This document shows, one piece after another, positions 51,855 to 62,305 of a stretch of 64,000 nt of DNA. Where the stretch lies: positions 4,393,501-4,457,500 of the forward strand of contig JAWKLJ010000001.1 in NCBI GenBank assembly GCA_041392805.1, written 5' to 3'. Source of the stretch: Saprospiraceae bacterium. Lineage in GTDB: Bacteria > Bacteroidota > Bacteroidia > Chitinophagales > Saprospiraceae. Both the position numbers and the translations under genes were made by a program. Every line of letters starts with the position of its first letter. The first letter of the stretch is position 1. The notes beneath the pieces were generated by a model, which had not been told where the DNA came from, made no database searches, and was given only the letters and a program-made list of their open reading frames with translations.

Positions 51855-52430
51855 ATGGCAAACCTCAAAGAATTGATTTCGGTCTCGCTTATCCTTTTTT
51901 CGGTTATTGATATTATTGGGAACATCCCCATTGTGATTGACCTCAAAAGAAAAGGAATTGAAATAGAATCAGCCAAAGCCTCCTTTGTTGCTTTGATGAT
52001 TATGACCCTGTTTTTATATGGAGGGGAAGCGTTGCTTCATTTGTTTGGCGTGGATGTATCCTCTTTTGCAGTGGCTGGTGCGATCATTATTTTTATCATT
52101 GGTTTGGAAATGATTCTAGGCGTGGAAATTTTCCGCCACCAGGAAGGGGCAAACAAAGGGACTATTGTTCCGGTAGCCTTTCCGCTTATTGCAGGAGCCG
52201 GAACCATGACCACCATCATTGCCCTAAAGGCTAAATATGAAGTCATTAATATTCAGCTGGGGATTATTCTGAACATATTGCTCGTCTTTCTGGTTTTGCG
52301 CTTTTCAGATTGGATCAGCGAAAAACTAGGAGAAGGGGGGGCTAGTATCTTGCGAAAAGTCTTTGGGATTATCTTGTTGGCTATTGCTATCAAATTGTTC
52401 AAAGATAACCTAGGTGCTTTCCGGGAATGA
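51855..52430 (+). CDS. MarC family integral membrane protein
   Basis: 191 residues, about six helices, with family segments LFSVIDIIGNIPIVIDLK, IIFIIGLEMILG and the PVAFPLIAGAGTMTTII motif. MarC proteins were once tied to antibiotic resistance but their function is not established. Last gene of the plus-strand run; it ends 16 bases before the convergent type IX secreted protein gene. Confidence 0.9.
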   Translation: MANLKELISVSLILFSVIDIIGNIPIVIDLKRKGIEIESAKASFVALMIMTLFLYGGEALLHLFGVDVSSFAVAGAIIIFIIGLEMILGVEIFRHQEGANKGTIVPVAFPLIAGAGTMTTIIALKAKYEVINIQLGIILNILLVFLVLRFSDWISEKLGEGGASILRKVFGIILLAIAIKLFKDNLGAFRE

Positions 52431-52446
52431 CCCCCACTAACGGTTC

Positions 52447-54468
52447 CTATTCAATAACCAACCTCAAGCTTTCAGTTTCCCATTTATCCTCCAGACGATA
52501 CCGCACAAAATATAATCCAGGTGCCAATCCAGTCAGGAAAAGCGTTTGATCTTTGCTAGACAGCGTTTGCGCTTTCGCCAATCGACCATAGCTGTCGAAT
52601 AGCTGAATAGCTAATTGCCCTGCGAAAGGTTTTATGACTTGAACCTCTCCTTTGGCTGGATTCGGATACAATTGAACTTTCCTCTCACCTGCTAAAAGGA
52701 CACTTTTGATAGGAGAATAAGAGATGCTTCCATCAAAATCAACTTGCTTCAATCTATAATAATGAAGTCCACTGCCAGGATATTTATCTAGGTAAGCGTA
52801 GTTTTGCTCAACCTGGGAACTTCCCGCTCCTTTTACCCAACCAATGACGGAAAAAGCTTTTCCATCTCGACTTGATTCAATATCAAAATAATCATTGTTG
52901 GTTTCCGTACTGGTTGCCCAATGCAGGATTACATCTTGGTCGTTGGCCTTGGCAGAGAAAGAGAGCCATTCGACGGGTAGCAAGACATCTACGGTGCGAA
53001 AATCTATTGCTCTAAGGTTACCACAAACATCCAACACAAACAGGGACACCCCATAGGTTCCCGGATTGGCAAAGGTATGGGTCATATCGACCTCGGGGTC
53101 TAACTGTGGCAGCGAGAGTGAGCCATCACTGAAGGCATAAATATAAAGAAACCCACCTGTCGAACCACCTGCATCAACGGTAAGGGTTCGGGTAGGGTTA
53201 TCTATTGCCAACTTGTTGATGTTTGCCGTCACAGGGTTCGGATCAGTGGTCGAAAAATAGACTTCATCAATAATGATATCTTCATTATCTTCTGAAGCCA
53301 TTAGCGTAAATTGAAGAGATACTTGCGTCGCCTTATTAGGGGTGGGAGAGGCGCCATCATCCGGCATCGGTAAACTATTGTTATCATCGTGGATAACATA
53401 ACAATATTCAAGGTAACTGTCTCCCAGTACATCAATTTGTTGTACCCCTTCACCAGGAATATCTAATACCGGTAAAGTACTGATGGTATTACCTCCCGCA
53501 TCCTGGTAAATAAGCGCGGCTCGAAACCGGTCACTTGCCTCAAATTCATCACTCAAAGCTGCGGGTGAAAACCACCTAAAACAAACTTGAGACTGGCTAT
53601 AACAATCTAGTCTAACGGGCCTAAAAGTAACCTGTGGCGTCAAACCACCTGATTGCTGATCCATATACAATACTCGTTTGCCAATATAGGGAAAAAACTC
53701 TCCTTTAGTATTCCCCGGAAAACCCATTAAAATAGCATTGGTAGTACTCAAGATGCCCAATTCCTGGGTAAGCCCCTCAAAAGAAGTAGACTGTAATAGA
53801 TAGGATGGGTAGGGGGCAATCTCGTTATTCGTATTGAGGAGCGCATCTAGTTGACTGGCCGCTAGGTTTTTATCAGTAGAAAGAACGAATCGGTCAAAAC
53901 GGAAGTCTTTTTCCCTTGGCCAGAAACTGAGGGTCAGTAATTTGCCGATGTCATTAGGTGTCACCACAAAATCACCCGGAAAATCCCCTCTTCGCTGTAG
54001 CGATATTTGTTCCCAACGAAATTGGCCAGCAGGGGTCGAATTGGGTAAATTAGGACTAAAAGAACGCAGTGGACGGTTGAAACCATCAGAAATGTAAAAA
54101 CTACTCCCTCCTGTAACATTTTTATACCGAACATACAAAAAATAGGTGCCGGATGATTTGAACTGGAGATAGAAATTAGCCTTGGCATCCTGCAGGCCAT
54201 CTATTCCCTGGCCATTATTTCCCTGAACCCCATCTCCAGCTACCAGTGTTTTGCCTCCGCTGGCATCCCCATCATTGACAGTATTCCAGGATTGTAAGTC
54301 TGTATTGGCGGGGTTGTGATCAAAATAGCTGCTGAACTGTTCGGCTTCAATGGCAACGAAATTAGCAGTAGGATTTTGGATGAATACAGTAGGTTGTTGT
54401 GCATAAACAGCAAGATGTGTCGCACAGGTGATAAGCATGGCTACCACCCAAAGTGTTTGTTTTCTCAT
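52447..54468 (-). CDS. Secreted multidomain protein with type IX secretion sorting domain
   Basis: 673 residues. Signal peptide (VVAMLITCATHLAVYAQ). Residues 30-200 (FVAIEAEQFSSYF ... FYLQFKSSGTYFLYVRYKN) resemble a carbohydrate-binding, CBM6/35-like beta-sandwich. A PKD-like segment (THTFANPGTYGVSLFVLD) is near residue 470. Residues ~590-673 are a type A T9SS C-terminal domain: VQLYPNPAKGEVQVI, IQLFDSYGRL, GLAPGLYFVRYR. The protein is predicted to be exported by the type IX machinery and attached to the surface. No catalytic motif was seen. Its partner could be a cell-surface glycan. Confidence 0.88.
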   Translation of the reverse strand: MRKQTLWVVAMLITCATHLAVYAQQPTVFIQNPTANFVAIEAEQFSSYFDHNPANTDLQSWNTVNDGDASGGKTLVAGDGVQGNNGQGIDGLQDAKANFYLQFKSSGTYFLYVRYKNVTGGSSFYISDGFNRPLRSFSPNLPNSTPAGQFRWEQISLQRRGDFPGDFVVTPNDIGKLLTLSFWPREKDFRFDRFVLSTDKNLAASQLDALLNTNNEIAPYPSYLLQSTSFEGLTQELGILSTTNAILMGFPGNTKGEFFPYIGKRVLYMDQQSGGLTPQVTFRPVRLDCYSQSQVCFRWFSPAALSDEFEASDRFRAALIYQDAGGNTISTLPVLDIPGEGVQQIDVLGDSYLEYCYVIHDDNNSLPMPDDGASPTPNKATQVSLQFTLMASEDNEDIIIDEVYFSTTDPNPVTANINKLAIDNPTRTLTVDAGGSTGGFLYIYAFSDGSLSLPQLDPEVDMTHTFANPGTYGVSLFVLDVCGNLRAIDFRTVDVLLPVEWLSFSAKANDQDVILHWATSTETNNDYFDIESSRDGKAFSVIGWVKGAGSSQVEQNYAYLDKYPGSGLHYYRLKQVDFDGSISYSPIKSVLLAGERKVQLYPNPAKGEVQVIKPFAGQLAIQLFDSYGRLAKAQTLSSKDQTLFLTGLAPGLYFVRYRLEDKWETESLRLVIE

Positions 54469-54750
54469 ATTACTTAAATAGCGATTAGGATAATTTCTAC
54501 ATTATTACCACCACCATGTTATATGGAAGTAAATCAAAAAACAAGTTCTTTCTTAAAAAATTGGGAATTAGGCGTACGAATGAAACGCCGATAAACACGT
54601 TGGATTATCGAGATAAGTAGATAGAAAATTTAGGTTTTAAGAAAAAGTATTGGTATTAAACGCAGAAATTTATATTCTCTGCCAAATTAGCAAAAAAATC
54701 ACATGCTTTCCATAAAGGGAAGGGAAAAATTAAATATACCTTCAGATTGA

Positions 54751-57700
54751 TTAACTGTTATTGGTCTTTTTTGCTAATTCTTCCAATATATCCTGTGCTT
54801 CTGGAAGGTTTTTAACGCCATCTTTCACCAACAATAGAAAGCGATTACTCTGTTTCATACTAAAACCCATTTCATGGCCATGGCTGGAAATGAATTGCAT
54901 GATATGATTAAAGGTAGGGCTCTCAAAATAAAGAGATTGTGGATTCTCTACGAAATAGCAACGCAATTTATCATGTTTTAAAATGACCCTTTCAAAACCT
55001 AGTTTTTTGCAAATCCATCGCAGGCGAAGACCATCAAAAAGCTCCAGGACTTCTCGGGGAACAGGGCCGAAGCGATCCCGCAATTTGTTTTCGAAGGCCT
55101 CAATTTCTTCCTCTTTATCTATTTGATCGAGTTCGGTATACAAACTCAGCCGCTCTTGGATGTTACTTACATAGTCATCGGGTATCAGCATCTCAACATC
55201 TGTATCAATCTGTACTTCTCTCACATATTGAGGATCTTTAGCTAAATCTTCCTTGAACACGTCTTTGAATTCGTTCTCTTTCAATTCCTGAATCGCCTCT
55301 TCGAGGATTCGCTGATAAGTTTCATACCCTATTTCTGAGATAAACCCACTTTGCTCCCCCCCTAAGAGGTTACCGGCGCCCCTAATGTCCAGGTCACGCA
55401 TCGCAATATTGAATCCGCTGCCTAGTTCTGAAAAATCTTCCAAGGTTTGTAGTCGCTTGCGCGCATCGGCGGTCAAGGTAGAAAGGGGAGGGCTAAACAA
55501 GTAGCAAAATGCTTTTTTATTAGAACGGCCAACTCTTCCTCTTAACTGATGTAAGTCACTCATACCAAATTGATTGGCATTATTAATGATCATCGTATTG
55601 GCATTGGGAATGTCAAGGCCCGTTTCTATAATATTGGTGCAAACGAGTACATCGTATTGCCCATCGATAAAATCCAACAAAGCCTCTTCAAGCTGTTTGG
55701 GCTCCATTTGCCCATGGGCGGAACCTATGGTAACATCGGGGCACATTCGCCGTATCATGGCGGTTATATCAGGCAAGGTTTTCACCCTGTTGTGCACAAA
55801 AAAAACTTGACCACCACGGTTTACCTCATAATAAATAGCCTCTCTGGTCAATTCTTCGCTAAAAATGCGAACCTCGGTATGAATGGGCTGTCGATTAGGC
55901 GGTGGCGTTCGGATGATAGATAAATCCCGGGCAGCCATGAGGCTGAATTGTAAGGTTCGGGGAATCGGTGTTGCGGTTAAGGTCAAGGTATCAACATTCA
56001 CCTTAATATTGCGCAATTTCTCTTTGGCCCCTACGCCGAATTTTTGTTCCTCATCAATAATCAATAAGCCTAAATCTTTGAATCCTACTTCTTTATTCAA
56101 CAAGGCATGGGTGCCGATTATAATTTCTACTTGACCCTCTTTGAGGTTTTTAAAGATTTCCTTGCGCTGGGCGGTTGTCCGGAATCGATTAACATAATTG
56201 ACATTGATCCCAAAATCCTTCAGTCGTTCATTAAACGTTCGGTAATGCTGTAATGCTAGAATGGTGGTCGGAACCAATATCGCCACTTGCTTACCATCAG
56301 ATACCGCCTTGAAGGCTGCCCTAATGGCAATTTCCGTCTTACCAAAACCCACATCACCGCAAATCAACCTATCCATGGGATAGGGCTTAGCCATGTCCTC
56401 TTTGACCTCATTGGTCGTTTTCAGTTGGTCTGGTGTATCTTCATAGATAAAGGAGGCTTCCAGCTCGTTTTGTAAATAGCCATCTTGCGGAAAAGCGTGT
56501 CCTTTGCTAGCCCGTCTTTTGGCATAGAGCTTGATGAGTTCTCCCGCAATATCCTTTACCCTTTTTTTGGTTCGACTCTTTAAGGTTTTCCAGGCTTCCG
56601 AGCCCAGTTTATTGAGCTTAGGTTCATGCCCTTCCTTCCCACTGTATTTTGAAATCTTATGGAGGGAGTTAATACTCACATATAGAATATCATTGTTTTT
56701 ATAGATCAAACGGACAGATTCTTGAATGTGTCCGTTGATATCTATTTTCTCCAAACCCGAGAAACGCCCTACACCATGATCGATGTGGGTGACAAAATCC
56801 CCGGCTTGAAGCTCGCGCAATAGTTTGAGGTTAAAAGCCCTGTCTTTGGTGAACCCTCTTCGTAATTTATAGCGATGAAATCGATCAAAAATCTGGTGAT
56901 CCGTAAAACAAGCTACCTTTAAATCCAAATCTATGAAACCCTGATCGATAGCAAAAGGGATAGGATGTAAGTCTACATTGGCATTTAAATCCTCAAAAAT
57001 GGCATAAAATCGCTCTATTTGTTTGGGGTTCTCCGTAAACAGGTAGTTGGTAATCCCTTTAACACTTTGAGCAGTGAAGGTATCGATAAGTAAAGCAAAG
57101 TTTTTATTAAAGCTAGGTTGAGGCTGGGTTCGGTAAGTGATAGTGGTGTTGAAATTTATTGGTTGTACCTTGTTGGTGAGGCCAATAATATGGTGTGCTT
57201 CAATATCCCCGATGATTTCATTAGGGCGTATAAAAGCGCGGTCGCGGAATATTTCAGCCAATTCTGATTCATCAATGACCGTAATGGTTTTGGCAAAAGC
57301 TTCTGCCTTTTCAAAGCAAATGGTCAAACTATCTAGTAATACTTGGAAATCCTTTACCCATATAACGGTATTTTCTGGCAACACGCCAAAAATGGAAACC
57401 TTTTGATCTTGCCTAAACTGAGTGTTGATATTAGGGATGATGGAAACTTTTGAGATATTCTGAACGGATAACTGCGTGAAGGGATCAAAAGTTCGGATGC
57501 TCTCTACGTCTTCATCGAACAACTCAATACGGTAGGGATATTCATTGCCATAAGAGAAAATATCTATAATCCCCCCCCTGATGGAGAACTGCCCCGGTTC
57601 GTAAACGAATTCTTCTCGATTGAAACCACAATCCACAAGGATCTCCCGAATCGTGTCTACGTCCATTTTTTCATTGACCCCAAACTCTATGCGAGTACCT

Positions 57701-58125
57701 TCTAGCACTTCCGGGGCTACTACCTTTTCAAAAAGTGCCTCTGGATAGGTCACCACCACTTCTCCCTTTGCACCTGAAGAAGTAATTTTATTAATAGTTT
57801 CCGTCCTTTGTAGAACGTTTGTATTATCCAAAACCTCAAAATGCCTTGGACGTTTAAAGGAGTCTGGGAAAAAGCGTACAGGTTTTTTTCCAAAGAAGGC
57901 AGCTAGGTTATTTTGGATATAAGCCGCTTCTTCTTTATCTGTCGCAATGAAAAGGTGATGGCGAGGTGTTAGTTGGTAACTTCCGTTTAGGACAAAGCAT
58001 TCCTGCGCTCCCATCATCCCGAGCAATTGCACCCGAGCGGGAGTTTCTTGGTCTAAAGCCATCTGCAGTTGCTGGGTCCGTTTATCATCGCGATACAAGC
58101 CCAGCAGTTGGTCAATATTACTCAC
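54751..58125 (-). CDS. mfd: Transcription-repair coupling factor Mfd
   Basis: 1124 residues, standard for Mfd. The UvrB-homology region is at the N terminus. The RNA polymerase-interacting domain precedes the RecG-like translocase with Walker A GDVGFGKTE (about 589-597), DEEQKFG (about 688) and the later HGQMEPKQLEEALLDF and QLRGRVGRSNKKAFCYLF motifs, followed by the C-terminal TRCF domain. It removes stalled RNA polymerase and recruits UvrA. Start is GTG at 58125; a TATCTTTG -7 box ends 5 bases before it, so the transcript is probably leaderless or nearly so. Confidence 0.96.
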   Translation of the reverse strand: MSNIDQLLGLYRDDKRTQQLQMALDQETPARVQLLGMMGAQECFVLNGSYQLTPRHHLFIATDKEEAAYIQNNLAAFFGKKPVRFFPDSFKRPRHFEVLDNTNVLQRTETINKITSSGAKGEVVVTYPEALFEKVVAPEVLEGTRIEFGVNEKMDVDTIREILVDCGFNREEFVYEPGQFSIRGGIIDIFSYGNEYPYRIELFDEDVESIRTFDPFTQLSVQNISKVSIIPNINTQFRQDQKVSIFGVLPENTVIWVKDFQVLLDSLTICFEKAEAFAKTITVIDESELAEIFRDRAFIRPNEIIGDIEAHHIIGLTNKVQPINFNTTITYRTQPQPSFNKNFALLIDTFTAQSVKGITNYLFTENPKQIERFYAIFEDLNANVDLHPIPFAIDQGFIDLDLKVACFTDHQIFDRFHRYKLRRGFTKDRAFNLKLLRELQAGDFVTHIDHGVGRFSGLEKIDINGHIQESVRLIYKNNDILYVSINSLHKISKYSGKEGHEPKLNKLGSEAWKTLKSRTKKRVKDIAGELIKLYAKRRASKGHAFPQDGYLQNELEASFIYEDTPDQLKTTNEVKEDMAKPYPMDRLICGDVGFGKTEIAIRAAFKAVSDGKQVAILVPTTILALQHYRTFNERLKDFGINVNYVNRFRTTAQRKEIFKNLKEGQVEIIIGTHALLNKEVGFKDLGLLIIDEEQKFGVGAKEKLRNIKVNVDTLTLTATPIPRTLQFSLMAARDLSIIRTPPPNRQPIHTEVRIFSEELTREAIYYEVNRGGQVFFVHNRVKTLPDITAMIRRMCPDVTIGSAHGQMEPKQLEEALLDFIDGQYDVLVCTNIIETGLDIPNANTMIINNANQFGMSDLHQLRGRVGRSNKKAFCYLFSPPLSTLTADARKRLQTLEDFSELGSGFNIAMRDLDIRGAGNLLGGEQSGFISEIGYETYQRILEEAIQELKENEFKDVFKEDLAKDPQYVREVQIDTDVEMLIPDDYVSNIQERLSLYTELDQIDKEEEIEAFENKLRDRFGPVPREVLELFDGLRLRWICKKLGFERVILKHDKLRCYFVENPQSLYFESPTFNHIMQFISSHGHEMGFSMKQSNRFLLLVKDGVKNLPEAQDILEELAKKTNNS

Positions 58126-58130
58126 GGCTG

Positions 58131-58138
58131 CAAAGATA
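58131..58138 (-). promoter_or_regulatory. Possible -7 box (TATCTTTG) directly before mfd
   Basis: Minus-strand TATCTTTG fits TAnnTTTG with 5 bases between it and the GTG start. The CTTGG arm of a palindrome lies about 20 bases further out, near the place of a -33 box. Confidence 0.4.
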
Positions 58139-58149
58139 CACCGCGCACT

Positions 58150-58182
58150 AGACTTTCCAAGTTTTTAAAACTTGGAAAGTCT
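58150..58182. repeat. Perfect 33-bp palindrome
   Basis: Arms AGACTTTCCAAGTTTT and AAAACTTGGAAAGTCT, 16 bases each, with a single T at the centre. It is placed between mfd and the peptidase gene. No T tract follows on the minus strand, so it is not a typical terminator; it could be a REP-like repeat or a protein-binding site. Confidence 0.7.
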
Positions 58183-58278
58183 GCGCCCGCCCCGCCCGCC
58201 CCTTAGCTAAGACGGAAAAACCCGAAAAATTCCATAACTTTTTACAAGAAAAATTAAAAAATATTTAAAACAACCTAT

Positions 58279-60540
58279 TTATGGCTTAATGGTTGCAGGA
58301 ACATGCCGGGTTAAATAATCGGTCAATAAGGTGTATAAGTGTCGACTGGTATTCTCTCCTTCGTAAATGCCGTGAGATCGATTTGGATAAGGCATCACTT
58401 GAAACTGCTTGTTGTGTAAAATCAATTCATTGATAACCGTCTCCGCATTCTGATAATGAACATTATCGTCTCCCGTCCCATGCACCAACAACAAATTGCC
58501 TTGTAGGTTTTTTGCATAGGTAATAGGAGAGCCTTCAATGAAATCTTCCAGGTTTTCACTGGGCAACCCCATATATCGCTCCTGATAAATATTATCATAG
58601 TACAATTGATTCGCAACTGGTGCCACCGACATGCCCGTTTTATATATTTCTGGATACCTGAATAATAGATTTAGGGTCATGGATCCGCCGCCACTCCAAC
58701 CCCAAACAGCAATACGCGTCGAATCTATCATTGGCCATTTCATAAGCTCCTTGGTTGCCATGGCCTGGTCGCGCGAATTGATGACCCCTATCTTTCGATA
58801 GATACTTTTTCGCCAGGCTGTTCCTTTCAGGCTAGGTGTTCCCCGGTTATCCATCGTTACCAAGAGGTAGCCTTTTTGGGTAAGCATAACATCAAAAAGT
58901 GAGAGCGCCCTGTCTACTGCCGTTTGCCCCCAAGGTTCTCCGTATACATGAAAGAGAACGGGATACTTGCGATTGGGGTCAAAATCATAAGGCTTTAGTA
59001 TCCGGCCATCCATTTCTATACCATCTTCGGTAGTCACTTTAAAGAATTCAACCGTGGGCCAATCCAGGGTCTTGGTTTTTTCTTGGTAAGATTTATTCTG
59101 TACCAATTGCTTAATGATCCGATGCCCTGGTAAACTAATGAATGCTATTTGGGTAGGGGTCTCTACACTGGAATACTGATGGATCGCAAATTTCCCATTG
59201 GGAGCAATATTGTAATTGTGGATACCCCGATGCTTAGTTGGTGTCAACCTCTCTGGTAAGCTTTTTCCATCCATCTTTACACGGTGCAAAAAACGTTGTG
59301 TAGGATTATCAGGTGAAGCATTGAAATAAGCATAGCCTGCCTCTTCATCTATATGATAAAGGCGTGCGATATCATAGTCTCCAGGTGTTAAAAGCGTTGG
59401 TTTTTGCCCATTTAATGGAATGCGGTATAGCTGGCGCCAATCTCCTCGCTCAGATAACCGTAACACAGCCGTCCCGTTTCCTACTACAGGTAAATCAAAA
59501 ACCTCAAAGGAAGATGTCGCATCTGGATGGTCAATATCAATCCAGGTATCGTTTTGTTCCTCATAAACCATGGTGGCATCCCCTGTGCTAGGATTACAAA
59601 TCCAGATTTTATAATGGTTTTGCTTTCGGTTCAGTTGCTGCACCAATAGCCGCTCATTATCAATCCACTGCATCCGAGGCAGATAATGTTGCTTCGGGTC
59701 ACCCGGGATGTTTATGGATTGAATGGCGCCTGTCTTTACATCAACTGTTTTAATGAAACAAGCCGAAGGAGACATCCCTACTTTGGGATATTGAATAGGA
59801 ATGATTTCTGAATATACCGCAGCGGTATTATTGATCATGTAGAAGTCTTCAATCTCACTAGCATCTACTTGCCAATAGGCAATCATCTGGCCATTCGGGC
59901 TCCATCGAAAACCGTCCCTGCAGCTGAATTCCTCTTCATATGCCCAATCAAAGGTGCCGTTGATCAGCTTGTCGGTTCCATCATCAGTTAATTGTCGAAT
60001 ATTTCCATCGTTGATATTTTCTACATAAATGTTATGTTCACTAACATAGGCCACATTCACACCGTCAGGGGAAAACTTGGTAAACATCAAAGAGGAGGCA
60101 GGTCGGTTGTTGCCTAGTTGGGAGAGGGTGCTGTTTTTTCGATTAAATAGCCAATAGTCTCCACGAGTATTCGCTCGCCAAACCCGAGCAGTATTGGTGA
60201 AAATTAACAGTTGACTTTCATCTGCTGACCATGAATATGCGGAAATATTCAATGGATCAGCTTGCCCTTTTGGAATAAGGGATTCTGCCGTTATTAGGAT
60301 TTCTCGGTCCTGGTTGGAAGACGTATAGCGAATAATATCTCTTGCTCCCGAAAGACTAGGCGAAGGCTCCAATGTCGTATAAGCTTCACCTTCTCCAAGC
60401 CATTGCGATGGCCCAAAATGCTCCTGCCTAAACTCACTGCTGGCATATATCCTATCTAGTGTGAGTTTGCCTGGGTCTTGTGCGTCGAGGCCCCAGGATA
60501 CGCTCACGAATAAAAGCAAAAATAAATATTTCATTTTCAT
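58279..60540 (-). CDS. Dipeptidyl peptidase IV-type serine peptidase (S9)
   Basis: 753 residues. Signal peptide (MKMKYLFLLLFVSVSWGLDA). N-terminal beta-propeller with the substrate N-terminus-binding Glu pair in FDWAYEEEFSCRDGFRWSP. Catalytic domain has the nucleophile in GWSGGGSM (Ser616), Asp in GTGDDNVHYQN and His in PNRSHGIYEG, in the order Ser-Asp-His. It cleaves X-Pro or X-Ala dipeptides from N termini; secreted to periplasm or surface. It lies upstream of mfd with 153 bases between. Confidence 0.94.
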   Translation of the reverse strand: MKMKYLFLLLFVSVSWGLDAQDPGKLTLDRIYASSEFRQEHFGPSQWLGEGEAYTTLEPSPSLSGARDIIRYTSSNQDREILITAESLIPKGQADPLNISAYSWSADESQLLIFTNTARVWRANTRGDYWLFNRKNSTLSQLGNNRPASSLMFTKFSPDGVNVAYVSEHNIYVENINDGNIRQLTDDGTDKLINGTFDWAYEEEFSCRDGFRWSPNGQMIAYWQVDASEIEDFYMINNTAAVYSEIIPIQYPKVGMSPSACFIKTVDVKTGAIQSINIPGDPKQHYLPRMQWIDNERLLVQQLNRKQNHYKIWICNPSTGDATMVYEEQNDTWIDIDHPDATSSFEVFDLPVVGNGTAVLRLSERGDWRQLYRIPLNGQKPTLLTPGDYDIARLYHIDEEAGYAYFNASPDNPTQRFLHRVKMDGKSLPERLTPTKHRGIHNYNIAPNGKFAIHQYSSVETPTQIAFISLPGHRIIKQLVQNKSYQEKTKTLDWPTVEFFKVTTEDGIEMDGRILKPYDFDPNRKYPVLFHVYGEPWGQTAVDRALSLFDVMLTQKGYLLVTMDNRGTPSLKGTAWRKSIYRKIGVINSRDQAMATKELMKWPMIDSTRIAVWGWSGGGSMTLNLLFRYPEIYKTGMSVAPVANQLYYDNIYQERYMGLPSENLEDFIEGSPITYAKNLQGNLLLVHGTGDDNVHYQNAETVINELILHNKQFQVMPYPNRSHGIYEGENTSRHLYTLLTDYLTRHVPATIKP

Positions 60541-60790
60541 GATTTATTTCGTTTTCAGATTTGTATGAAAAGGAAGGACGATATCGATAAAAGTAGTGCT
60601 GAAAGTAATATTTTAAATGTAAATTAGGTGTCATGAAGACTAAATAATCGTTAAACCTATACTTATAGAAATGGGATATATTTAGTGTCAAGTTGGTTTT
60701 GTTTAATTTATTCGGAATAAAGCATGTAAATGTTTAAACAAAACAGCAAGATTGCTGTTAGACCTGTTGTTTTCATTAAACTCAAGCAAA

Positions 60791-62269
60791 TTGGCAAAAA
60801 AAGTAATTGTTATCGGATCAGGTTTTGCTGGTTTGGCAGCAGCGTGCAGCTTAGCATCCAAGGGTTTTGATGTCCAAGTACTGGAAAAAAATGAAGTTCC
60901 GGGAGGGCGGGCTAGAAAGTTCGAAGCGGATGGTTTTATGTTTGATATGGGGCCTAGCTGGTATTGGATGCCTGATGTGTTTGAGCAATTTTTTGCCCGC
61001 TTCGGCAAAAAAGTAGCTGATTATTATGAGTTGCTGAGACTAGATCCTTCTTACACTATATTTTTTGGTAAAAAGGAGGTAATGGAGGTCCCCGCACAAC
61101 TAGATGCGCTACAGCAGCTTTTTGAAGCCTATGAACCTGGAAGTGGCCCCCAACTAAAGCAGTTTTTGAAAGAGGCGGCCTATAAATACGAAGTGGGGAT
61201 GCGCGAATTTGTGCAAAAGCCAGGGCACTCTATTTTCGAATTTGCCGACCTTAGGGTATTCGCTAGCCTTTTTCGCCTGCAGATGTTCCAGTCGATGTCA
61301 ACCCACGTCCGGAAATTATTCAAGCATGAACAATTGATTCAATTGCTTGAGTTTCCTGTTCTATTTTTAGGGGCTACGCCGCAAAAAACACCTGCCTTAT
61401 ATAGTTTAATGAATCATGCTGACCTGGTACTTGGCACTTGGTACCCCATGGGAGGAATGCATAAAATTATAGAAGGAATGCTTAGCCTGGCTAAAGAATT
61501 AGGTGTAAAGATTCAACTTGGCCAAGAAGTGAAACAAATTGAGGTGTCAAATGGACTTGCAACCAAGGTCATCACACAACAAGCTGCTTTCGATGCTGAT
61601 ATTATTGTAGGAGGCGCTGATTACCACCACGTAGAACAACAACTGCTTCAGCCTGACCACCGCGTGTATTCTCCCCAATATTGGGACAATCGTACGATGG
61701 CGCCTTCTTCTCTTTTGTTTTATCTAGGTATCAATAAGCGATTAATCAACCTTCATCACCATAATTTATTTTTTGATGAAGACTTTAACAAACATGCACA
61801 CGAAATCTATGAAAACCCCAGTTGGCCAAGTAAACCGCTTTTTTATGTATGCGCACCTTCTATGACCGACCCTAGTGTGGCGCCAGAAGGATGCGAAAAC
61901 CTCTTTCTGTTGATCCCACTTGCCCCAGCCTTAGAAGATACCGAGGAGTTGAGGGAAAAGTATTACCACATGATAATGGATCGCTTGGAAAACCTGACTG
62001 GACAAAAGATCAAAGAACACGTCATTTACAAACGATCTTTTGCACACCAGGATTTTGAAAAAGATTACCATGCATTCAAAGGAAATGCCTACGGATTAGC
62101 CAACACGCTCCGGCAAACCGCTTTTTTGAAACCAAAGCTTAGAAGCAAAAAAGTAACTAATTTGTTTTTTACAGGTCAATTAACGACTCCCGGCCCCGGC
62201 GTACCTCCATCTTTGATCTCGGGACAAGTCGTGGCGGAAGAAATAGCTAAATCTTTTGCCAGTTCATAA
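60791..62269 (+). CDS. crtI: Phytoene desaturase
   Basis: Chosen start is TTG at 60791 (LAKKVIVIGSGFAGLAAACS), directly before the FAD-binding Rossmann motif, giving 492 residues; a longer frame opens at TTG 60752 but adds unrelated residues. Motifs: GSGFAGLAAACSLASKGFDV, the EKNEVPGGRARKF segment, the MGPSWYWMPDVFEQFF region and the C-terminal LFFTGQLTTPGPGVPPSLISG. It converts phytoene to lycopene. First gene of the carotenoid run and 37 bases before crtB. No promoter with both boxes was seen. Confidence 0.92.
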   Translation: MAKKVIVIGSGFAGLAAACSLASKGFDVQVLEKNEVPGGRARKFEADGFMFDMGPSWYWMPDVFEQFFARFGKKVADYYELLRLDPSYTIFFGKKEVMEVPAQLDALQQLFEAYEPGSGPQLKQFLKEAAYKYEVGMREFVQKPGHSIFEFADLRVFASLFRLQMFQSMSTHVRKLFKHEQLIQLLEFPVLFLGATPQKTPALYSLMNHADLVLGTWYPMGGMHKIIEGMLSLAKELGVKIQLGQEVKQIEVSNGLATKVITQQAAFDADIIVGGADYHHVEQQLLQPDHRVYSPQYWDNRTMAPSSLLFYLGINKRLINLHHHNLFFDEDFNKHAHEIYENPSWPSKPLFYVCAPSMTDPSVAPEGCENLFLLIPLAPALEDTEELREKYYHMIMDRLENLTGQKIKEHVIYKRSFAHQDFEKDYHAFKGNAYGLANTLRQTAFLKPKLRSKKVTNLFFTGQLTTPGPGVPPSLISGQVVAEEIAKSFASS

Positions 62270-62305
62270 ACCTACAATCTGAAAACCATTTAACCATCCG
62301 TTATT

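Noticed and set aside
58183..58202. GC-rich CGCCCGCCCC stretch after the palindrome
   Set aside because: Compositionally odd but short; no gene or known site could be assigned.
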